A DNA stretch of 64,000 bases from IOR16 sp963521065 (GTDB lineage: Bacteria; Bacillota; Clostridia; Peptostreptococcales; Anaerovoracaceae), in assembly GCA_963521065.1 (NCBI GenBank), contig CAUQTI010000009.1, positions 48,391 to 112,390 on the forward strand. Direction: 5' to 3'. The notes under the pieces were generated by a model. That model did not search any database, was not told the DNA's origin, and was given only the letters and a program-made list of their open reading frames with translations. Below are positions 33,097 through 39,891 of the stretch, piece by piece (the first letter of the stretch is position 1; each line of letters starts with the position of its first letter). The position numbers were made by a program, and so were the translations under genes.

Positions 33097-34350
33097 ATGT
33101 TAAAGGATAGAGAAGAAAAGAAAAAATATTGCTGGCATTTCTGGCCTCTTTTTAAGTGCGATTTGAAATACATTCCGGCGTATCTAGAAGAAAAAGAAAG
33201 AAACGGATATCGCTTCTGTTCTTTGGGGTGGCCGCTGCCTTTTGCAAAATACCAGAAAGTGAAACCACAAGAAGCAAGATATGATATAGATGTTTTTCGC
33301 CCAAAGGCCTACATAGAGATACAGCCTTACCTTGATTTGTGTGAGGATGCAGGCTGGGAAATCTGCTGGCAGTGGGATGAATATAAGATTTTTCGGGGAA
33401 AGGAAGGGGAAGCGCCAATTGCATTGCAATCCGACCCGGAGATGAAAGAAGAGCAAGAAAAGGGAATAATCAAGAGGGATTTAAAGGGGAGTGTTTTCCT
33501 TTGTGCCTGGTTTGCCCTTTTGTCTTTTTGGCTGAGAAACAGCTGGAATCAGAGCCGTTTTTACCTCGCACCGCTCAGCCTACAATGGCTGACAGTAATT
33601 GTTCTTGCTGTTTTCGCCGGAAGTTTTTTTGTATTGCTCTTCCAACTGTTTAGAGCATATCAGATTTACCGTGGTAAGAAAAATCAAGAGGAGCTCAAGC
33701 CAGAAGAAACGTTAAAGGTGAGAAAGCTCGGGATGGGATGGATAAAAGCCGGGAGCGCGTTTTTTGCAGCAAATATGTTCATTTTCACCACGATGTTGTT
33801 AGTATCCGACCCTTATAGGTGGGGATCTATGATAGGAGCTCTCATTGGAGGGAGCATCGGCGGATTGATCCGCTTTTCAATTGTGACATCAGACTGGCCG
33901 TCGGAGAAACAGATGAAAGGGGTTCGCACGAAGACGCAGTATATACTGACAGGGATTCTTGCCTTACTCTTGTTTGTCAGCTTGTTCTTTGGAATAAGAG
34001 GCAATAAAGAAATAATGTCCGGCATAGAAAAAAGCAATTTTTATGTAAAGGAGATGCTGAAATCAGAGGAATACTATTCTCCTAAATTTGGCGGAAGTAT
34101 TCGGATTGAAGCCAGAACTCAAGCGGCATCAGGTAAAATTTGGAATGCTCTTCATCGAGAACTGCAGCAGGCAGAAGACGATAAATCCCCAAAATGGAAT
34201 GTGGGTACAAGACGTCAGGTTTTGAAGGGTGAGCAATTAAAGCAGTACGGCGAATATAGCAAGGGATTTCTGTATCCGCAGAACGGAAGGGTCCTTCTTC
34301 GCAAAGAAAAAGTGATTTATATTACAGATAAGATTGAGAAGGAAGACTAA
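33097..34350 (+). CDS. DUF2812 membrane protein
   Basis: A 417-residue protein with an N-terminal DUF2812 domain (KYCWHFWPLFKCDLKYIPAY, YLEEKERNGYRFCSLGW, EDAGWEICWQWDEYKIFRG) and five hydrophobic segments between about residues 128 and 296. The C-terminal ~115 residues are soluble. Family function is unknown; it regularly sits beside PadR regulators and is thought to belong to stress-responsive membrane modules (inference). Confidence 0.8.
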   Translation: MLKDREEKKKYCWHFWPLFKCDLKYIPAYLEEKERNGYRFCSLGWPLPFAKYQKVKPQEARYDIDVFRPKAYIEIQPYLDLCEDAGWEICWQWDEYKIFRGKEGEAPIALQSDPEMKEEQEKGIIKRDLKGSVFLCAWFALLSFWLRNSWNQSRFYLAPLSLQWLTVIVLAVFAGSFFVLLFQLFRAYQIYRGKKNQEELKPEETLKVRKLGMGWIKAGSAFFAANMFIFTTMLLVSDPYRWGSMIGALIGGSIGGLIRFSIVTSDWPSEKQMKGVRTKTQYILTGILALLLFVSLFFGIRGNKEIMSGIEKSNFYVKEMLKSEEYYSPKFGGSIRIEARTQAASGKIWNALHRELQQAEDDKSPKWNVGTRRQVLKGEQLKQYGEYSKGFLYPQNGRVLLRKEKVIYITDKIEKED

Positions 34351-34390
34351 TGAAAAATCCCCGAGCCTGGTGCCCGGGGGTTTTTCATTA
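34351..34390. terminator. Bidirectional terminator between the DUF2812 gene and the SurA-like gene
   Basis: TGAAAAA-CCCCG and CGGGGG-TTTTTCA arms form a strong stem that serves two converging genes. Confidence 0.88.
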
Positions 34391-34426
34391 GTGTGAATCT
34401 ATATTTAAAGAAGGAAAGCGTGCAAT

Positions 34427-35137
34427 TTAATATAGACTATCGATTGAAATTAAATCGTATTCAGGCCCGTATTCCACAATGAGGGAATCTGCAGCTTTTG
34501 CAATGATTGCTTGAAATTTAATTTCATTTTCGGTGAACTCTTCTTCTTTTGACGGAGAAAGAGTTCCATAGCCGGTTGACTTGTCATCGGCAAAGTAATG
34601 CCGGTATAGCTTTTCATAATAGAAGGTGGTTTTCCATATTTTTCGGTAGATGTCATTCGTCATATAATTTGCCTGCAAAGCTTTTTTATAGGCAGAAACA
34701 CTGCCCAAAGCGTCAACTTGATTTTCTATATCATTATTGATTTTTTCCTTTTCTTGTTGAGAAAGTGTCAAATTCTTTTCTTTTGCCATCTTTTCAACGG
34801 CATAGACTTCTTTCAGTGCAGTTAATGTATCCGATTTCAAACGGCGCTGTAGGCTTCCGTCTGTGTCGTTTAGAAAATAGGACTCGTCCCCGTTTTCCAT
34901 GGCCTCCTTTGTATTAAGAAAATGGTAGCGATATTCTTCAAGAGATATCTTTTCTTCATCAATTTTTAGAACATAGTGTACAGAAATTTTTTCTGAGCCA
35001 ATTCTTAAATAGGCAGGTTCCATTTCGTACTGGTCTTCTTGATTCTCCATGTAAGCAACGACTCCAAGAAGGCAAATAACACCTAATACTGAAAAGAGGG
35101 CAAGCCATTTTTGAGGCTGATACCTTTGGATTTTCAT
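34427..35137 (-). CDS. Membrane-anchored SurA_N-like protein
   Basis: A 236-residue protein with one N-terminal membrane helix (LALFSVLGVICLLGVVAYM) and an extracellular helical region resembling the chaperone part of SurA/PrsA proteins (DEEKISLEEYRYHFLNTKEA, KSDTLTALKEVYAVEKMAKE, LTLSQQEKEKINNDIENQV). No rotamase (PPIase) domain is visible. It could fold or hold exported surface proteins. AAAGGAGAG lies upstream of ATG. It is in the same direction as the intrinsic-factor-like lipoprotein, 148 bases downstream of it, so it may help that protein (inference). Confidence 0.6.
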   Translation of the reverse strand: MKIQRYQPQKWLALFSVLGVICLLGVVAYMENQEDQYEMEPAYLRIGSEKISVHYVLKIDEEKISLEEYRYHFLNTKEAMENGDESYFLNDTDGSLQRRLKSDTLTALKEVYAVEKMAKEKNLTLSQQEKEKINNDIENQVDALGSVSAYKKALQANYMTNDIYRKIWKTTFYYEKLYRHYFADDKSTGYGTLSPSKEEEFTENEIKFQAIIAKAADSLIVEYGPEYDLISIDSLY

Positions 35138-35285
35138 CGGTTGGACTCTCCTTTATTTAAAAATTGCTTTCGCAATTGTATGTAAAAGTTATTTCTAATA
35201 AAAATGACCTTTACTATGTATCATTCATTGTAAAGGTCATTCATGTTGTTTCGATGAAGATAAAATGGTGATTTACTGAAAGCTG

Positions 35286-36614
35286 TCAGGAAATCGTATC
35301 TTCTTGTGGCGTTTCAATTTCTACAGGGGAAACAAAAGTCCAAATCAGAGAATCCCCTTCATTTAAAGGAACTGCTTTCGCGTCGGTTTCAGGAGGCTGA
35401 CCATTTAGGGTAAAGCTCCAGCCAAACGGAGGCGCGGCAGGATCAGTCTGCGTTTGATTGTTTTCGCTCCCGGTGTCAAGGGAAAATCCATTAATCGCAG
35501 TGATTTGGCCTGACTTATGCTCAACAGAAGTCTCTGTAATCTTTCCGTACAAAACAATTGCATCTAAGGCACTGGAGCCTTCTTCAAGCGTAAACGGTCC
35601 ATGAACGTTCGGCTCACCGCTGCCCTCCGGATAGTTAATTGTTAAGGTGATGGAGGGGCCTGAAAGATGTTCAATACGATAGTTTTCTGCGTCGGAGGCG
35701 AGCAGAAGATAAGTATTCATATCATTTACAATGTCACATAAAGCAATGGTTGCCTGCCGTGTGGCAAGGTTATCAAATTTTTGTGCACCGTCTTTCTTCA
35801 TCCGGAAGCTTCCATCCTCATTCTGAAAGGCAACAAGGGCTTCAAATGGAGTGAGGCCTTTGTCTGTGGAAGGTAAAGACTGTTCCAATGCAGAAAGTCC
35901 CCAAATCGCTGCTGCGATTGTAGATGGATTCTCAATTCCGGCATTTTCAAAGCCGCCCGTCGCGAGTTGTTTTTCCTTAAAGAACTGGATGATTTTCTTC
36001 ATAGCTGGGTCTTTTTTATGTTTTTGGTAATAGGGAGCAAGTGCAATGCAGGCAATGCCCGTTAAGTCGACATTACCCTCGGTAAGATTTTGTCCATAAG
36101 CGAAGCCGCCGTCCGCCGATTGATAAGAAAGAAGGTAGGTGACTGCACGTTCATAGTCATAACCATCCTTGCTTATAGCCACATTTAATGCAATCATAGC
36201 CCATACATGCTGGTTGATGTAAGTGATATCAAAAGAACCGTTTTCTAAATTCTGTGTATCTGATAATTTCTTTGCAAGAGGTACGGGATCACCCTCTCCC
36301 TTGATGGTATCACTCAGAATCGCGCCGATGTAGGAGGACGCATATTCGTTTACTTTTGGCGTTTTCGGCAGATTTAGAAAGCTCCATCCAATGCCGATTC
36401 CATCCGCTTGATTTGCGGCACAAAGGGCGACTAATTCTTCCCAATTGCTCAGTTTGTTTTCCGTTTTATAATAGTTTACAACGCTTTCTAAAGCGATAAG
36501 TGCCTCGGATTGCTGTTCTGCTTTCTCAAAGCTGCAACCGCCTAATACCCCTGTTAACAGACAAAATACTAAAAAAGCCGATAGGCTTCTTTTCCAATCC
36601 CTTTTTCTCTTCAT
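35286..36614 (-). CDS. Lipoprotein with intrinsic factor/transcobalamin-like architecture (alpha-toroid plus DUF4430)
   Basis: A 442-residue lipoprotein: signal peptide ending in lipobox LGGC (Cys27), an alpha/alpha toroid of the prenyltransferase/squalene-oxidase-repeat type (about 40-310; repeats include LLSYQSADGGFAYG, KEKQLATGGFENAG, LVAFQNEDGSFRM), then a DUF4430 beta domain (about 335-430; GPFTLEEGSSALDAIVLYG, PFGWSFTLNGQ, LNEGDSLIWTFV). Animal B12 carriers have the same order, with the vitamin held between the two domains. No riboswitch was found upstream, so it is not obviously B12-controlled. AGGAGGA precedes ATG. Confidence 0.8.
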   Translation of the reverse strand: MKRKRDWKRSLSAFLVFCLLTGVLGGCSFEKAEQQSEALIALESVVNYYKTENKLSNWEELVALCAANQADGIGIGWSFLNLPKTPKVNEYASSYIGAILSDTIKGEGDPVPLAKKLSDTQNLENGSFDITYINQHVWAMIALNVAISKDGYDYERAVTYLLSYQSADGGFAYGQNLTEGNVDLTGIACIALAPYYQKHKKDPAMKKIIQFFKEKQLATGGFENAGIENPSTIAAAIWGLSALEQSLPSTDKGLTPFEALVAFQNEDGSFRMKKDGAQKFDNLATRQATIALCDIVNDMNTYLLLASDAENYRIEHLSGPSITLTINYPEGSGEPNVHGPFTLEEGSSALDAIVLYGKITETSVEHKSGQITAINGFSLDTGSENNQTQTDPAAPPFGWSFTLNGQPPETDAKAVPLNEGDSLIWTFVSPVEIETPQEDTIS

Positions 36615-36791
36615 TATGTTCCTCCTGTGAATGCTGCGTACTTTTATTTTATATAGTGAATCATCCTGCTGTCAGTATAAAATGATTGAATCCTTATAAT
36701 AAAACTAACACATTTCAGGGCTGTTTGCAATAAGCAGGCGAGGTTGCAAGACAATCAAAAGTCGACTAAAATACAAAAAAAATTCTAAGGA

Positions 36792-36820
36792 TTGACAATT
36801 GCATTCTTCAAAAATATAAT
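36792..36820 (+). promoter_or_regulatory. Consensus sigma-A promoter of the TIM-barrel gene
   Basis: TTGACA, 17-base spacer, TATAAT, 26 bases upstream of the start codon. No riboswitch lies in this short leader. Confidence 0.9.
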
Positions 36821-36846
36821 GAATGCGAACGGAGGGAGGATGTGAG

Positions 36847-37809
36847 ATGGAGCAGATACTATATATACCGAGCTATAATGAAACTCTGGAAGAATACGAA
36901 AATTCAGCGGATCTGAGGGATTCTTACGAGCAATACGGCTGTAAGGGATTGGAAATTATATGCTGCGGAAATGATGACAGAAACATTATATTACCAGATA
37001 TGGTGAAAGGGCTGCATATGTCATTTTATCCTTTCTGGATTGATTTCTGGAATCAAAATGAAAGTGCATTATACGAAGAATTTGGAGAACGCACTGTATG
37101 GGAAGGCTTTTACGGCGGGAGTAAACCGCAAGTACTTCTGGAAGGATTTCGTAAAGATCTTTTACATGCACAGAAAATGGGAGCGGAATACGTTGTATTC
37201 CATATTTCTGATGTGACGATTGAAGGCGTTTTTACACATCGGCATATACATACCGATGAAGAGGTTATTGACGCCTCCGCAGAACTAATCAATCAACTTT
37301 TAGATGGACAAGACTACCATTTTACCTTTCTTATGGAGAACCTGTGGTGGCCGGGGCTTACAATGACGAACCCCAAAATGACAGAACGTCTTTTAAGGCA
37401 GGTTCATTATAAGAAGAAAGGGGTTATGTTAGATACCGGGCATCTTATGTGCAGCAACCTTGCCTTGCAAACAGAAAGGGAAGCGTGGGACTACGTGGAA
37501 GAAATGCTGAGTTTGCACGGAGCTTTGGCCCAATTTGTGAAAGGGGTTCATCTGCATCAGTCCGTGACAGGTGAATTTACAAAAAAAGCATTAAAGCAGC
37601 CTCCGGTGCTGCAAAAGGAGTATTATAAAAGATTTCAGCAGGTTTATGAGCTTTTGGGGAATATTGACACCCATCAACCAACCGATTGCCCGCGTGCAAG
37701 AGAAGTTCTTGAAAGTCTAAATCCTGACTATGTGGTTCATGAGCTGATGGCTTCTGACCGAATGCAGAGAGAAACCGCTTTAAAAAAACAAAGCAAATTA
37801 TTTTTATAA
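36847..37809 (+). CDS. AP-endonuclease-2/xylose-isomerase-like TIM-barrel protein; candidate CbiR-like cobamide-remodelling enzyme
   Basis: A 320-residue TIM-barrel protein. Probable metal ligands are in VVFHISDV, FLMENLWWPG, VMLDTGHLMCSN and GVHLHQS, the usual spacing of this superfamily. CbiR, which cleaves the nucleotide loop of cobamides so that another lower ligand can be added, is a member of this superfamily. The gene lies between an intrinsic-factor-like lipoprotein and three cobalamin riboswitches, which makes CbiR a fair candidate; a sugar isomerase cannot be excluded. ATG 36847 is chosen over 36823 because GGAGGGAGG precedes it. Confidence 0.65.
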   Translation: MEQILYIPSYNETLEEYENSADLRDSYEQYGCKGLEIICCGNDDRNIILPDMVKGLHMSFYPFWIDFWNQNESALYEEFGERTVWEGFYGGSKPQVLLEGFRKDLLHAQKMGAEYVVFHISDVTIEGVFTHRHIHTDEEVIDASAELINQLLDGQDYHFTFLMENLWWPGLTMTNPKMTERLLRQVHYKKKGVMLDTGHLMCSNLALQTEREAWDYVEEMLSLHGALAQFVKGVHLHQSVTGEFTKKALKQPPVLQKEYYKRFQQVYELLGNIDTHQPTDCPRAREVLESLNPDYVVHELMASDRMQRETALKKQSKLFL

Positions 37810-37814
37810 AAGGC

Positions 37815-37843
37815 TTGACGGTAGGAATGTTTACTGTTAAGAT
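37815..37843 (+). promoter_or_regulatory. Promoter for cobalamin riboswitch 1
   Basis: TTGACG, 17-base spacer, TAAGAT, ending about 10 bases before the aptamer. Confidence 0.65.
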
Positions 37844-37851
37844 GAATGTAA

Positions 37852-38030
37852 CTTCATAAAAGACTTTGATGTAAGGGAAACAGGTTAGAATCCTGTGTGG
37901 TCCCGCCGCTGTATTCGTGGAGTCTTTGTTTAAGAGTTAAACTCACCACTGGGAAACCGGGAAGGAAAGCAAAGACGTAAGAGAGATTTCTCTACAAGCG
38001 TAAACCAGAAGACCTGCATGAAAGAATGCT
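37852..38030 (+). ncRNA. Cobalamin riboswitch 1
   Basis: Conserved core elements are in order: GGGAAACAGGTTAGAATCCTG, CCCGCCGCTGTA, the CCACTGGGAAACCGGGAAGG peripheral/junction element, and the B12-box-like AAACCAGAAGACCTGC. The ends can pair (TTCAT with ATGAA). Downstream is a terminator but no convincing gene before riboswitch 2, making this a tandem arrangement. Confidence 0.9.
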
Positions 38031-38082
38031 GTACCAACGGGAGATTTTGGGCATATAGCGAATGATTGATACACAGAAAATA

Positions 38083-38125
38083 CGGGCTGTGGCATTTTTT
38101 GCCGCAGCCTTAAATTGTTTTTGTA
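38083..38125 (+). terminator. Terminator of riboswitch 1 (GGCTGTGGC hairpin)
   Basis: GGCTGTGGC and GCCGCAGCC form a stem after the aptamer, followed by a T-rich stretch. The same GCTGTGGCA hairpin follows riboswitches 2 and 3. Confidence 0.7.
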
Positions 38126-38326
38126 CGGTTAGCAGTTATATGATATTCCGTTAGTCTATATGAGGTTTTGTGATCGCCTTTTCATCCGCAGGAGTGTTAA
38201 GGGTATAGAACTTGCGGCTATATCTGAGATTCTCCTGCTCCTTTTTTTTACGGCTTGGTTAGGCAGATACAGAATCAATAAGGAATAAACCGAAATTAAT
38301 GACAACGAAAATAGAAGAAATATAAG
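38126..38326 (+). other. Spacer between riboswitches 1 and 2 with a further terminator-like switch
   Basis: No supported gene. A 42-codon ORF (38160-38288) exists but has no ribosome site. GCAGGAG (38188-38194) can pair with CTCCTGC (38232-38238) ahead of a T run, forming a terminator, or the overlapping CCGCA (38186-38190) can pair with TGCGG (38213-38217). The two structures exclude each other. Confidence 0.45.
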
Positions 38327-38515
38327 TATTTTATGTCTGCCTGTCTTGCAATAAAGCAGAGCAGGCGGCTAAGAGTGAAACAGGTTGAAATCCTGTGCGG
38401 ACCCGCCGCTGTAAACGCAGAGACTTTCGGATGATTTTAATTTGATTAGAGAAAAAGCAAGAGCAAAGATACGAAAGTGCCTCTAAACGCGTAAGCCAGA
38501 AGAACTACATAAAAT
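38327..38515 (+). ncRNA. Cobalamin riboswitch 2, with a variant or decayed core
   Basis: The 5' half is intact (GAAACAGGTTGAAATCCTG, CCCGCCGCTGTAAACGCAGAG) and the 3' half keeps AAACGCGTAAGCCAGAAGA. The CCACTGGG...CCGGGAAGG element found in riboswitches 1 and 3 is missing; AT-rich sequence stands in its place. P1 can form from TTTTATGT and ACATAAAA. It precedes the first YezD-like gene and the ExbB-like/DUF2149/SLH operon. Confidence 0.8.
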
Positions 38516-38546
38516 AAAAGTGCATTCCACGGGTAATTGGGGAAAA

Positions 38547-38585
38547 GGGGAGCAAGCCTTGTAAAGAATTTGCTCCGTTTTTTCG
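38547..38585 (+). terminator. Expression-platform terminator of riboswitch 2
   Basis: GGAGCAA and TTGCTCC arms are followed by GTTTTTT, about 30 bases after the aptamer. Confidence 0.8.
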
Positions 38586-38612
38586 GTTTTTAATGTACAT
38601 ATTTCACAGGAA

Positions 38613-38645
38613 TACGGCTGTGGCAGAGATGCCACAGTTTTTTGT
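38613..38645 (+). terminator. Second hairpin after riboswitch 2
   Basis: CTGTGGCA-gaga-TGCCACAG followed by TTTTTT. It shares the ATACGGCTGTGGCA sequence with the hairpins after riboswitches 1 and 3. Confidence 0.75.
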
Positions 38646-38703
38646 GCAAATTTCGTAAAGATGGAAGCGAAAAACGATTAGAAAAGCAGAGGGGGGAAAC
38701 AGA

Positions 38704-38859
38704 ATGAAGCAGTCTTTGACAGATTTGCGCATCACAAAAAAGGAAGAGGCAAAGCTCCTTGCCTTAATACGCAAGATACAAGACGGCGAACTGCGTATTA
38801 TCATTAATGATGGCAAGCCGATTCGCATAGAACAGTTGTATAAAGACACGAATCTTTAA
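38704..38859 (+). CDS. Small YezD/DUF2292-like protein, copy 1
   Basis: A 51-residue protein: an N-terminal helix (ITKKEEAKLLALIRKIQDGE) and a short beta segment LRIIINDGKPIRIEQL. This fits the YezD/DUF2292 family, small proteins otherwise known beside sulfur-assimilation genes. It starts at ATG 38704 after a GGGGGAAA site and is the first gene after riboswitch 2 and its two hairpins. A second copy lies at 41963-42118. Function unknown; position suggests a B12-linked regulator or adaptor (inference). Confidence 0.75.
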   Translation: MKQSLTDLRITKKEEAKLLALIRKIQDGELRIIINDGKPIRIEQLYKDTNL

Positions 38860-38922
38860 GTTTAAAAAGAACATGCTTATTTTATAAAAGCATGGATTTG
38901 GACAGAAGAAGGAGAGAAAGAA

Positions 38923-39555
38923 ATGAAGTTCAGCTTAAGTGAAGTCTTGCATGTAATTGGACAAAGTGTGATGGAGCCGTGTCTTATTATTTTAGTAGGA
39001 TTGCTTGTGGTTGCGGTATGGCAGTTTGGAGACTTGCTAGTTGAGTGGTTTGCGGAGCGGCGGAAGCTGAGAAAAAATAATATCCCTTTGTTGTTAAAGA
39101 AAATTCACGATGACGGAAGCAGTAATCTGGAAAAAACCATTGAAGGAAGTGGATTGATTTCTCGTCAAAGAGAAATCTTAAAGATTCTGGTAGGTTCCCG
39201 AAGCCTTCCGAAGGCATCATTGACGGCGATGGCACAACGCCTCTTGGCAAGCGAAGAGGAACGATATGAGAAGACAACGGCTGTCACCGATTTGGTTATG
39301 CGGCTTGGGCCGATGTTTGGGCTTCTTGGCACCTTGATTCCGCTGGGGCCGGGAATTGTTGCTCTCGGAGAAGGGGATACGATGGCACTGTCAAATTCTT
39401 TGGGGATTGCATTTGATACAACCATTGCAGGGGTGATTGCAGCAGGAATTGCCTGTGTGATTTCAAACCTGCGAAAGCGTTGGTACAATAGCGATATGGT
39501 TACGTTAGAGACAATGATGGAGTGCATTTTAGAGGAGGTGTCACCAAATGATTAA
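38923..39555 (+). CDS. MotA/TolQ/ExbB proton-channel family protein
   Basis: A 210-residue membrane protein with an N-terminal helix (PCLIILVGLLVVAVWQF), a cytoplasmic loop, and two C-terminal helices with the family core VMRLGPMFGLLGTLIPLGPG and AFDTTIAGVIAAGIACVIS. ExbB proteins form a proton channel with ExbD and, with TonB, drive outer-membrane uptake. Here no outer membrane is expected. The gene follows the first YezD-like gene and overlaps a DUF2149 gene by 8 bases, so the two are probably partners. AGGAGAG precedes ATG. Confidence 0.85.
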   Translation: MKFSLSEVLHVIGQSVMEPCLIILVGLLVVAVWQFGDLLVEWFAERRKLRKNNIPLLLKKIHDDGSSNLEKTIEGSGLISRQREILKILVGSRSLPKASLTAMAQRLLASEEERYEKTTAVTDLVMRLGPMFGLLGTLIPLGPGIVALGEGDTMALSNSLGIAFDTTIAGVIAAGIACVISNLRKRWYNSDMVTLETMMECILEEVSPND

Positions 39556-39862
39556 TGGCAGGGGGCGTTTGCGTAGCCGGCGGAGAAGCCTGATGAACGG
39601 TGAAGATGGCAATCCGTTAGAGACACTGTCTAATTTAGTGGATGTTATGCTTGTTTTTGCCTGTGGCTTAATGATTGCGGTCATTCTTCACTGGAATGTG
39701 GACCTCAGCAATGTAACGGACATCATCACACAAGAAGATCTGGTTCCTGTGGAAACATTAAATGAAGCGGCAAAGGATGGCAGCCTGGCAGAGGATTTTG
39801 ACTCAAGAGGCATTGTATACGAAGACCCCAAAACCGGAAGGATGTACATTGTAAAGCAATAG
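39548..39862 (+). CDS. DUF2149 protein, ExbD-like partner
   Basis: A 104-residue protein with a basic N-terminus, one membrane helix (LVDVMLVFACGLMIAVILHW) and an extracellular tail. The sequence NPLETLSNLVDVMLVF resembles the start of ExbD, including an aspartate in the membrane helix that in ExbD carries protons. DUF2149 genes are known next to ExbB-like genes. GAGGAGGTG lies before ATG and the reading frame overlaps the previous gene. Confidence 0.8.
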   Translation: MINGRGRLRSRRRSLMNGEDGNPLETLSNLVDVMLVFACGLMIAVILHWNVDLSNVTDIITQEDLVPVETLNEAAKDGSLAEDFDSRGIVYEDPKTGRMYIVKQ

Positions 39863-39891
39863 AACAAATAGAAGAGGAGGAGAACAAAAAA

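Noticed and set aside
38160..38288. 42-codon ORF with a hydrophobic middle between riboswitches 1 and 2
   Set aside because: No Shine-Dalgarno is visible and it overlaps a terminator-like switch. It could be a gene remnant, but I cannot support it.
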